Under the pieces are notes generated by a model, which was not told the origin of the DNA, did not search any database, and was given only the letters and a program-made list of their open reading frames with translations. Shown piece after piece: positions 1 to 6,236 of a stretch of 6,712 nucleotides of DNA (within the stretch, counting starts at the first letter, position 1; each line of letters begins with the position of its first letter). The stretch lies in assembly GCA_900322025.1 (NCBI GenBank), contig ONYJ01000162.1, positions 1 through 6,712 of the forward strand, in the 5' to 3' direction. The stretch comes from an uncultured Bacteroidales bacterium. Lineage in GTDB: Bacteria > Bacteroidota > Bacteroidia > Bacteroidales > UBA932. The translations under genes and the position numbers were made by a program.

Positions 1-19
1 TTCTAAACTTCCAAATATT

Positions 20-44
20 TTTCAAAAAAAAATTTCAAAAAAAA
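20..44. repeat. two tandem TTTC-A(8-9) tracts
   Basis: Positions 20-32 read TTTC followed by nine A, and 33-44 read TTTC followed by eight A, so a 12-13 nt unit occurs twice. A-tracts of this kind bend DNA and are common upstream of AT-rich promoters. Here they lie about 60 bp upstream of the arg promoter. No function can be assigned from sequence alone, and this may be plain intergenic low complexity. Confidence 0.4.
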
Positions 45-79
45 TTAACCAAGAAGTAGATTTTTATATCTCATACTAA

Positions 80-93
80 TTTATCATGATAAA
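80..93. promoter_or_regulatory. 14-bp perfect palindrome, candidate operator
   Basis: TTTATCATGATAAA is a perfect inverted repeat with no spacer. It ends 11 bp before the proposed -33 element of the arg promoter, a usual place for a repressor or activator site. It does not match the classical ARG box (TGAAT-N4-ATTCA), so binding by ArgR is not established. In an AT-rich intergenic region a chance palindrome cannot be excluded. Confidence 0.35.
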
Positions 94-104
94 AGGAATC
101 GGCA

Positions 105-137
105 GTTGCAGTATTGTAGATTATTTTTCTACATTTG
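105..137 (+). promoter_or_regulatory. Bacteroidota-type promoter of the arg operon
   Basis: TACATTTG at 130-137 matches the Bacteroidota -7 consensus TAnnTTTG exactly. GTTG at 105-108 can serve as the -33 element (consensus TTTG, core TTG), with a 21-bp spacer. Transcription would begin near 143-146, giving a leader of about 210 nt before the first gene. No better match to the consensus was found on the + strand between here and position 354. Confidence 0.6.
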
Positions 138-171
138 CATCGTGATTAAGAACAAAGTCATATTACAATCT

Positions 172-270
172 GTCGGGATTCTGAGACGCGTCCGACTTTA
201 GCACCCTCTCTCCAGCCAAAATCAGTGGTTGGAAGATGGTGACTTTTCCATGCCAGATCTTTTTAGATCT
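172..270 (+). promoter_or_regulatory. structured 5' leader of the arg operon, unidentified class
   Basis: Three hairpins can be drawn by eye in the proposed leader RNA. GTCGG (172-176) pairs with CCGAC (192-196) and encloses the palindrome GACGCGTC (185-192). A longer hairpin runs from CACC (202-205) to GGTG (238-241). Its upper stem is CCAGCC (212-217) with GGTTGG (227-232), a nine-base loop, one bulge and one mismatch. It is followed by only four T (244-247). AGATCT (255-260) pairs with AGATCT (265-270) across a T4 loop. I do not recognise TPP, SAM-I, cobalamin, FMN, glycine, SRP or tRNA signatures. It could be an attenuator, a riboswitch or a stability element. Nothing here looks like an arginine-rich leader peptide. 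Confidence 0.4.
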
Positions 271-323
271 CTTATAATCAAAGTACAATCAACACATAAA
301 TAACATTACTCCAACCTTGGGGT

Positions 324-336
324 GTGTATTATACAC
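324..336 (+). promoter_or_regulatory. GTGTAT-T-ATACAC dyad before the first arg gene
   Basis: A perfect 6-bp-arm dyad around a single central T lies 17 nt upstream of the chosen ATG of the acyltransferase gene. Just before it, CCAACCTTGG (311-320) is another dyad. Either could be a protein-binding site or part of the leader fold near the translation start. The GTG at 324 is in frame with the gene but sits inside the dyad and is not favoured as the start. Confidence 0.3.
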
Positions 337-353
337 TAACAATATATCAAAAG

Positions 354-941
354 ATGAAAATAGATATAATTGTGGCCGACCAAGCTCATTTCAAATATGC
401 TGACAAGATTGCCGAACTGATGTCGGAATCTTCAAAAGGAACTAATCTGGCAAAGCGTACACCTGAATATATTAGAGAAAAGATGGAATGCCACAAGGCC
501 ATAATAGCCATTTCATCAGATGGCGCAATTGCAGGCTTCTCATACATAGAGACTTGGAGCCACACCAGATTTGTCGCAAATTCAGGGCTGATAGTAGCAC
601 CTGAATTCCGCAATAGCGGACTGGCCAGACAAATCAAACGCAAGATTTTTGACCTGTCAAGAGAAATGTATCCTTATGCCAAGATTTTCAGCATTACAAC
701 AGATACTGCTGTAATGAAAATCAATTCGGAGCTCGGGTTCAGACCTGTAACTTTTTCAGAACTAACTCAAGAAAAGGAATTCTGGGATGGCTGCAAAGGT
801 TGCCGCAACTTTGATGTACTGGAGAGAAACGGCTACCATATATGCCTGTGCACCGCTCTGCTGTACGACCCTGCAGAGCATACACAAAAACCTCATACAA
901 AACAAACTATAAAACAATTTATAAAAACATATCTGAAATGA
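354..941 (+). CDS. GNAT N-acyltransferase, probable N-acylglutamate synthase
   Basis: This is a 195-residue GNAT-fold protein. The acyl-CoA pyrophosphate loop (R/Q-x-x-G-x-A) is visible as RNSGLA at 86-91, preceded by the usual core strand (ANSGLIVAPEFR). It resembles the stand-alone acetyltransferases found beside argG in Bacteroides. In this setting its likely job is acylation of glutamate, the first step of arginine synthesis, in place of classical ArgA or ArgJ. That substrate is inferred from context. A cysteine set C147-x2-C150 and C164-x-C166 suggests a metal-binding C-terminal element. The ATG at 354 was preferred over the in-frame GTG at 324 because family similarity begins at KIDIIVADQAHF. 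The last 20 or so residues (after YDPAEH) are low-complexity and encoded by A-rich DNA. The stop overlaps the argG start (ATGA). No Shine-Dalgarno sequence is present. Confidence 0.8.
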   Translation: MKIDIIVADQAHFKYADKIAELMSESSKGTNLAKRTPEYIREKMECHKAIIAISSDGAIAGFSYIETWSHTRFVANSGLIVAPEFRNSGLARQIKRKIFDLSREMYPYAKIFSITTDTAVMKINSELGFRPVTFSELTQEKEFWDGCKGCRNFDVLERNGYHICLCTALLYDPAEHTQKPHTKQTIKQFIKTYLK

Positions 942-2131
942 AAAAACTGGTATTGGCCTATAGTGGCGGATTAGACACATCATTCTGTATCCCCTATCTA
1001 AAAGAAATGGGTTTTGAAGTACATACTGTAACAGCAAACACGGGAGGCTTTTCGGAAGAAGAAGAGAAGGAACTAGAAAAAAAAGCCCTGACCTTAGGTG
1101 CAAAAAGCCATACAAACTCCAACATTGTAGAAGAATACTATAATAAAGGTATAAGATTCCTGATTTACGGCAACATTCTCAAAAATTCGGCCTATCCGCT
1201 GAGTGTTAGCAGTGAGCGTGTCTTTCAAGCACTTGAGGTTCTGAGAATTGCTAAGGCACTGAATGCCAAATATGTTGCACACGGGAGCACCGGAGCCGGT
1301 AACGATCAAGTAAGGTTTGATCTTGTGTTTGATGTACTTGCTCCTGAAATCAAGATAATTGCACCTGTCAGAGAATATAACTTCCAAAGGCACTTTGAGA
1401 GAGATTACCTTATAAATAAAGGGTTCTCCTTTAACTGGAAGGAGAACCGCTATTCCATCAACAAAGGAATATGGGGTACCAGTATTGGAGGACAGGAAAC
1501 TCTTAAATCTGACGGCTATCTGCCAGAAGATGCTTATCCTCATAAAATTACGGAGAATAAAGAAAAAATTATCAGCATAGATTTCCTAAAAGGAGAACCT
1601 GTTGGAGTGGACGGGCAGAAAATGTCTCCTACTGAGGCCATCAGCAAAATAACGGAGATGGCGGCTCCTTACGGAATAGGAAGAGATATCCACATCGGCG
1701 ATACTATAATAGGTATAAAAGGCAGGGTTGGCTTTGAAGCTGCTGCACCTCTTATTATTATAAAGGCGCATCACCTGTTAGAAAAGCATGTTCTGGTAAA
1801 AGGACAACTGAATTGGAAAGAGCACATAGCTTCTTATTACGGACAACTTATGCATGAAGCTCAGTATCTCGACCCTACAGCCAGAGATATGGAAGCTTTT
1901 CTTGAAAGCACACAAAAGAATGTTACAGGAACTGTGTTTGTAAAACTGCGCCCCTACTGTTTTACGGTACTGGGTTGCAAGAGCCGGTACGACCTAATGA
2001 ATTCTGGTTTTGGAGCTTACGGAGAAGACAATAAGTCTTATACGCCACAGGATGTAATAGGCTTTACAAAGGTTCTGGCTAATCCTCTAAAAATTTATTA
2101 CAGCATCAGTAACAGTAACGACAAAAGATAA
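938..2131 (+). CDS. argG: argininosuccinate synthase
   Basis: ArgG is a cytoplasmic enzyme that joins citrulline and aspartate, using ATP, to give argininosuccinate, AMP and pyrophosphate. The 397-residue product has the N-terminal PP-loop YSGGLDTS (8-15), the family signature HGSTGAGNDQVRF (115-127), and the synthetase segment with KGRVGFEAAAP (261-271). The variant resembles Bacteroides ArgG closely, including the GSTGAG form of the usual STGKG. An in-frame ATG at 842 exists, but the conserved protein starts at KKLVLAYSGG. The ATG at 938, which shares the ATGA with the previous stop, is therefore chosen, and translation is probably coupled to the upstream gene. No Shine-Dalgarno sequence is visible; the upstream DNA is A-rich. 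The length is normal for the family and no key residue is missing. The M20 deacylase gene follows after 4 nt. Confidence 0.96.
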   Translation: MKKLVLAYSGGLDTSFCIPYLKEMGFEVHTVTANTGGFSEEEEKELEKKALTLGAKSHTNSNIVEEYYNKGIRFLIYGNILKNSAYPLSVSSERVFQALEVLRIAKALNAKYVAHGSTGAGNDQVRFDLVFDVLAPEIKIIAPVREYNFQRHFERDYLINKGFSFNWKENRYSINKGIWGTSIGGQETLKSDGYLPEDAYPHKITENKEKIISIDFLKGEPVGVDGQKMSPTEAISKITEMAAPYGIGRDIHIGDTIIGIKGRVGFEAAAPLIIIKAHHLLEKHVLVKGQLNWKEHIASYYGQLMHEAQYLDPTARDMEAFLESTQKNVTGTVFVKLRPYCFTVLGCKSRYDLMNSGFGAYGEDNKSYTPQDVIGFTKVLANPLKIYYSISNSNDKR

Positions 2132-2135
2132 CGCA

Positions 2136-3263
2136 ATGGTAAAAAGCATGTTAAAACTGCTTGAGCAGATGCTTGCCATTCCGGCTGTCAGCTCTATGGA
2201 GAGCAACAGGTGCAGTTTTTTGTATAGCCACATCAAACAGCTTGTCAAGGAAGAGAATCTGGAAAAGCGTGTATTGTGTAAAAGGGTGAAAGACAACATA
2301 ATATTGTATACCCAGCGATGCGGAAAGCATAAATCCGAACAGCGCACAATGTTGCTATGCGCTCATATAGATACCGTGCCACCATCTGATAAGTACTCCT
2401 GCCCTCCCTTTGGCATCACCAAAAGAGGAGAAAAGCTTATAGGGCTGGGTATCAACGACGACGGAGCCTCTGTAATTTCTATGCTGGCTGCTTTTATTGC
2501 CGCCTCCAAGACTGCCGGCATCTGCAACCTGATGCTATCTTTGAATGCTCAGGAGGAAACTGGAGGCTCAGGTGGGTTGCCGGCTGTGCTTAAATTTTTG
2601 AAAAGCAGCAGATTATTCCCATACCCTGATTTTGCAATAGTTGGAGAGCCAACCGGAATGAAAGCCGCTATTGCAGAAAAAGGGCTGCTTGTTCTTGATG
2701 GGCAGGCAAACGGCAGAAGTTCCCATGCGGCTTTAGATAATTCGGAGAATGCAATTTATAATGCTATTGCAGATATAAACCTCATAAAGAGAACACAATT
2801 CAGACGGCGGTCAAAGCTAACCGGAACCGTGCATCTCACTGTAACACAAATTAATGCCGGCTCGGCTCATAACATAGTGCCGGAAAAGTGCAACTTTGTG
2901 GTGGATGTAAGGCCTAACGAAAAATACACAAATAAAGAGATTTGGCAGATTCTTCAGGCAAAAGTCAAGAGCAGGCTAACGCCAAGAAACCTAAACCATA
3001 AAGTATCTGTAACTCCCAATAGGCATATACTTATGAAAACTATTCAGTCCCTTGGAATGGAGACATTCATTTCTTCGTCATTCTCAGACTGGTCTAGATT
3101 AGACATTCCGGCCGTAAAAATTGGACCCGGAAACAGTCTAAGAAGCCACAAGGCAGATGAATACATAACAGAAAAGGAGCTGACAGAAGGCATTAACGGA
3201 TATAAATTATTAATAGAAGCCATAGACGAAAAACTTATGGCTAAACAAAAACATACTATTTAG
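2136..3263 (+). CDS. argE: M20-family deacylase, probable N-acylcitrulline/N-acylornithine deacylase
   Basis: This 375-residue cytoplasmic metallo-hydrolase of family M20 has all the di-metal site motifs in order. These are AHIDT (H77, D79), GLGINDDG with bridging D108, the catalytic pair E140-E141 in NAQEETGG, E171 in VGEPTGM, and H338 in RSHKADEY. The dimerisation domain contributes SSHAA with H197. Similarity is to the Bacteroides ArgE-type protein (GEPT, AEKGL, NIVPEKC, KIGPG..RSH.ADEYI). It removes the N-acyl group in arginine synthesis. Bacteroides is known to use a transcarbamylase acting on N-succinylornithine, so the natural substrate here may be N-succinyl- or N-acetylcitrulline rather than N-acetylornithine. 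The position just after argG fits that but does not prove it. DapE or another M20 specificity is a weaker alternative. The start at 2136 lies 4 nt after argG, and a second in-frame ATG is at 2148. The argH gene follows after one base. Confidence 0.85.
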   Translation: MVKSMLKLLEQMLAIPAVSSMESNRCSFLYSHIKQLVKEENLEKRVLCKRVKDNIILYTQRCGKHKSEQRTMLLCAHIDTVPPSDKYSCPPFGITKRGEKLIGLGINDDGASVISMLAAFIAASKTAGICNLMLSLNAQEETGGSGGLPAVLKFLKSSRLFPYPDFAIVGEPTGMKAAIAEKGLLVLDGQANGRSSHAALDNSENAIYNAIADINLIKRTQFRRRSKLTGTVHLTVTQINAGSAHNIVPEKCNFVVDVRPNEKYTNKEIWQILQAKVKSRLTPRNLNHKVSVTPNRHILMKTIQSLGMETFISSSFSDWSRLDIPAVKIGPGNSLRSHKADEYITEKELTEGINGYKLLIEAIDEKLMAKQKHTI

Positions 3264-3264
3264 A

Positions 3265-4569
3265 ATGGCTACACTTTGGGACAAAGGCGTACAGACCGAC
3301 AGCAAAATGGAAGAATTCACTACCGGCCAAGACCGGCAGCTGGACCTTAAACTTGCAAAATATGATATTATAGGTTCTAAGGCACATATCTCAATGCTGG
3401 CAGAGGTGGGACTTCTGCCAAAGAACGAGGAACAGATTCTCCAGAAAGGGTTAGATAAGATTCTAAGGAGTGTAGAGAATAAGACTTTTGTTCTGGAAGA
3501 TTCCGTAGAAGACATACATTCGCAGATAGAGCTACTGCTTACAAAAGAATACGGCGATATAGGCAAAAAAATCCACTCTGGACGTTCCCGTAATGACCAA
3601 GTGCTCACAGACCTTAAACTTTTCCTAAAAGAGGAATGTAAAAAACTGAAAAACAAAGTGCTTGAGCTATTCAGCATTCTGCTTAACCTTGCAGAAAAGC
3701 ACAAAGGAGTACTTATGCCGGGTTACACTCATTTCCAGATTGCAATGCCGTCTTCCTTTGGGTTGTGGTTTGCCGCTTATGCGGAAGCGCTCGCCGAAGA
3801 TATGCCGATGCTGAAAGCGGCTTATACCATTGCGGACATGAATCCGTTGGGAAGTTCTGCCGGCTACGGCAATTCTCTGCCTCTTGACCGGAAAAAGACT
3901 ACAGAAGATTTGGGCTTCAGCACACTCACTTACAACCCTATAGCAGCACAGATGGGACGCGGCAAGTGCGAAAAGGCGGTAGCTGCAGCCATAGGCCAGT
4001 TCGCAAGTACACTTAACAAAATAGCGCAAGACTGCTGCCTATATATGTGCCAGAATTTGGGATTCATATCATTTCCGGAAAAACTCACAACCGGAAGCAG
4101 CATAATGCCACACAAGAAAAACCCGGATGTTTGGGAGATGATACGCGGCAACTGCAACATAATCAATTCTGCATATACACAGATAAGTATGCTTGCTACC
4201 AACCTTCCACACGGTTATCATCGCGATTTCCAATTGTTTAAAGAGGTGCTTTTCCCTGCTTTGGAAAAAATGGGCAACTGTATTGAAATGACTTGCCTGA
4301 TGCTTCAAAACATCAGAATAAACACAGATATAATAAAGGACAAGATATACAGGCCTATTTTCTCGGTAGAAAAAGTCAATGCCTTAGTTTTGACCGGAAT
4401 ACCATTCAGAGACGCTTATAGGACCGTAGCCGCTGAAATAAAAGAACGAGGACTGGATTTTCCGCAGGATGCAATGAGCGTAGAAGCGCTTAGGCACACT
4501 CATTTGGGCAGTATGGGCAACCTTTCTTTAGAACTGATAGAAAACAAGATGCGGCAATCTCTGTTTTAG
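3265..4569 (+). CDS. argH: argininosuccinate lyase
   Basis: ArgH splits argininosuccinate into arginine and fumarate, the last step of arginine synthesis, and works as a cytoplasmic homotetramer. The 434-residue protein belongs to the fumarase/aspartase superfamily and shows its three conserved regions: HSGRSRNDQ (104-112), PGYTHFQ with the conserved TH (152-158), and GSSIMPHKKNPD (277-288), whose serine pair includes the catalytic serine. The segment EDIHSQIE (82-89) and the Bacteroides-like start (LWDKGVQTDSKMEEFT) add support. The family is usually 430-470 residues, so the gene looks complete. The start lies one base after the preceding stop, which makes it the last gene of a co-transcribed set. 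Its final codons form one arm of an inverted repeat shared with the convergent rng gene. No Shine-Dalgarno sequence is present. Confidence 0.96.
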   Translation: MATLWDKGVQTDSKMEEFTTGQDRQLDLKLAKYDIIGSKAHISMLAEVGLLPKNEEQILQKGLDKILRSVENKTFVLEDSVEDIHSQIELLLTKEYGDIGKKIHSGRSRNDQVLTDLKLFLKEECKKLKNKVLELFSILLNLAEKHKGVLMPGYTHFQIAMPSSFGLWFAAYAEALAEDMPMLKAAYTIADMNPLGSSAGYGNSLPLDRKKTTEDLGFSTLTYNPIAAQMGRGKCEKAVAAAIGQFASTLNKIAQDCCLYMCQNLGFISFPEKLTTGSSIMPHKKNPDVWEMIRGNCNIINSAYTQISMLATNLPHGYHRDFQLFKEVLFPALEKMGNCIEMTCLMLQNIRINTDIIKDKIYRPIFSVEKVNALVLTGIPFRDAYRTVAAEIKERGLDFPQDAMSVEALRHTHLGSMGNLSLELIENKMRQSLF

Positions 4570-4581
4570 ACCGCCGCATCT
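4547..4581. terminator. inverted repeat between convergent argH and rng, possible bidirectional terminator
   Basis: AGATGCGGC (4547-4555) and GCCGCATCT (4573-4581) form a 9-bp GC-rich stem with a 17-nt loop. The left arm is inside the last codons of argH. Read on the - strand, the stem is followed at once by TTGTTTTC, a fair U-tract for ending rng transcripts. On the + strand the T-run (TTTTT at 4592-4596) starts about 10 nt after the stem, so termination of the arg operon there is less certain. Only 31 bp separate the two stop codons, and no other candidate is visible. Confidence 0.5.
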
Positions 4582-4600
4582 GAAAATGCTGTTTTTGCAA

Positions 4601-6169
4601 CTACTCCTGATCTAATGAATTGCCTTGTTTGTCAGCCCATATCGCCTCTAAAAGAGGTAATTGGCTATCTATCTTTGTTTTGATTGTGCAGGAATACTTT
4701 CGGCACCAATCTTTTAATATACTTCCAAACCACCCTTTGCGCTTGGTTAGATAGGCCTCAAAAAGAGGGTTTAGGGTAATTATAAAGGAGTTGATATTTT
4801 TTTCTTTGGTATAATATGCCAGCTGCCTTTCCAGAGCCTCGTCTGCCACCAAGCTCGGAGCTATCTCGCCTGTGCCATGACACATAGGACAGGCCTCATT
4901 AACCTTTATTTCTGTCGCAGGACGCACTCTCTGACGGGTTATCTGCATAAGACCAAACTTGGTTATAGGCAAGATATTATGTTTAGCTCTATCGTTCTGC
5001 ATTATCTCCTGCATGTGTTTATAGAGTTTTTGCCTATTCTCTGCAGTTTCCATATCTATGAAGTCTATAATTACAATACCTCCAAGATCGCGCAGTCTCA
5101 TCTGCCGCGCCACCTCATCTGCTGCATGCATATTAACTTCTATTATGTTGTCTTCTTGCTCTATTCCTTTCTTTATTCGCGTTCCGCTATTTACATCTAC
5201 AACATTCAGTGCCTCCGTGTGTTCTATTATAAGGTAGGCCCCTTGCTTCAGCGGAACTATCTTACCAAACCCTCCTTTTATTTGTCTGGTAATATCAAAG
5301 GCGTCCATTATTGGGGTATCGCCTTTGTATAGCTTTACAATCTTCTCTTTTTCAGGCGCTATTGTTCTTATATAATCTTTAATTGCATGAAATGCGGCTT
5401 GATCGTTTACTTCTATTGATGAGAACGAATCGTTAAGAAGATCTCTAAGAATAGTTGTGGTTTTGTTGTTTTCTGTGAAAAGTAGCTGTGGGGGCTTACT
5501 CTCTGCAAGTTTTTGATAGCCTATTTCCCACTTCTCTATCAGAGAACGCAATTCTGCATCTAAAACGGCAGCTTTTTTACCCTCAGCCGCAGTTCTGATT
5601 ATTGCCCCGTAATTCTGTGGCAAAATGCTCTGCACCAAGCGCTCTAAGCGTTTCTTTTCTTCTCTTGATGAAATTTTCTGAGATATACTGACCTTATCTG
5701 CAAATGGCAGTAAGACAATGTTTCTTCCCGCAATGGAAATTTCTGCCGTAAGTCTGGAGCCTTTTGTAGAGATTGGCTCTTTAACAACCTGTACTATAAT
5801 CTGCTGCCCTGCAGACAGCACTTCATCTATACGCCCCTCTTTTTCTAGAGCAGGCCCAATTCTGACCTTGGAGTAGAAGGCTTGAAGATCTTTTTCTGTA
5901 CCTATCTGCTTGGCAAAATAGTCAAATGCCCTAAAATTGAGGCCTAAATCGAGGTAATGGATAAAAGCATCTTTATTATCGCCTATATCCACAAAGGCCG
6001 CATTAAGAGCCGGCATCACCTTTTTGACTTTCCCAAGATACACATCACCGACACCTATGCTTTGGGCAGACGAGTTCTGCTCCTGATTGATTTCCATCAA
6101 TCTATTATCTTCGAGCAGAGCTATCGTTACCTTGGCTGGGCCAACGTCGATAATCAAATCCTTCTCCAT
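4601..6169 (-). CDS. rng: ribonuclease G (RNase E/G family endoribonuclease)
   Basis: This single-strand-specific endoribonuclease acts in rRNA maturation and mRNA decay. The 522-residue protein has the RNase G layout. An S1-like RNA-binding segment lies near 38-130 (GDVYLGKVKKVMPALNAAFVDIG at 41-63), followed by an RNase H-like region (TKGSRLTAEISIAGRN, 135-150). The catalytic domain holds the two metal-binding aspartates, D325 in NVVDVNSGT and D369 in IVIIDFIDM, matching D303 and D346 of E. coli RNase E. A Zn-link CPMC at 427-430 joins a C-terminal small domain. The long disordered tail of RNase E is absent. The start begins with MEKDLIIDVG, typical of the family. The gene is last in the set with HU and a small basic protein, but a strong terminator ends 5 nt before its ATG and no promoter of its own is visible. 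It converges on argH. Confidence 0.95.
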   Translation of the reverse strand: MEKDLIIDVGPAKVTIALLEDNRLMEINQEQNSSAQSIGVGDVYLGKVKKVMPALNAAFVDIGDNKDAFIHYLDLGLNFRAFDYFAKQIGTEKDLQAFYSKVRIGPALEKEGRIDEVLSAGQQIIVQVVKEPISTKGSRLTAEISIAGRNIVLLPFADKVSISQKISSREEKKRLERLVQSILPQNYGAIIRTAAEGKKAAVLDAELRSLIEKWEIGYQKLAESKPPQLLFTENNKTTTILRDLLNDSFSSIEVNDQAAFHAIKDYIRTIAPEKEKIVKLYKGDTPIMDAFDITRQIKGGFGKIVPLKQGAYLIIEHTEALNVVDVNSGTRIKKGIEQEDNIIEVNMHAADEVARQMRLRDLGGIVIIDFIDMETAENRQKLYKHMQEIMQNDRAKHNILPITKFGLMQITRQRVRPATEIKVNEACPMCHGTGEIAPSLVADEALERQLAYYTKEKNINSFIITLNPLFEAYLTKRKGWFGSILKDWCRKYSCTIKTKIDSQLPLLEAIWADKQGNSLDQE

Positions 6170-6174
6170 ATAAT

Positions 6175-6218
6175 AAAAAAATTAATCTAAAGCAGAGCCC
6201 CGCCCTGCTTTAGATTAA
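6175..6218 (-). terminator. intrinsic terminator between the small basic gene and rng
   Basis: A perfect 14-bp stem pairs 6182-6195 with 6205-6218, with a 9-nt GC-rich loop (6196-6204). On the - strand it is followed directly by seven T (6181-6175). This is a textbook Rho-independent terminator for the HU and small-protein transcript, beginning 18 nt past the stop of the small gene. It lies right against the rng start codon (6169), so it is also the 5' leader of rng if transcription reads through. The + strand side lacks a T-run, so it acts on the - strand. Confidence 0.85.
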
Positions 6219-6236
6219 ACAACTTGATAAGATGCC

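Noticed and set aside
12..39. Divergent - strand promoter (AATATTTG with TTTG upstream)
   Set aside because: The -7 element has one mismatch, the spacer is only 16 bp, and the region is so A/T-rich that such matches arise easily.
86..145. 19-codon frame starting ATGATAAAAGG
   Set aside because: It begins upstream of the proposed transcription start and spans the promoter, so it is unlikely to be translated as part of the arg transcript.
172..243. Known riboswitch, tRNA or SRP RNA in the leader
   Set aside because: CTGAGA at 181-186 recalls TPP, and GGAGAGAG on the - strand recalls glycine riboswitches, but the other conserved blocks are missing. No TTCRANYC arm of a tRNA and no GGAAGGAAGCAG-type SRP loop is present.
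236..303. Short frames in the leader (13 codons at 236-277, 17 codons at 250-303) as an arginine attenuation peptide
   Set aside because: They contain no run of arginine codons (none and one respectively) and no Shine-Dalgarno sequence, so a classical leader-peptide attenuator is not supported.
842..937. Extended argG start at 842
   Set aside because: The extra 32 residues overlap the end of the acyltransferase gene, are low-complexity, and lie outside the conserved ArgG protein, which begins at KKLVLAYSGG.
4385..4392. TAGTTTTG inside argH as an internal promoter
   Set aside because: It matches the -7 consensus, but no TTG lies 17-23 bp upstream and no gene follows on the + strand.
4877..5332. 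+ strand 151-codon frame inside rng
   Set aside because: It lies wholly antisense to the conserved catalytic part of rng and shows no recognisable domain.
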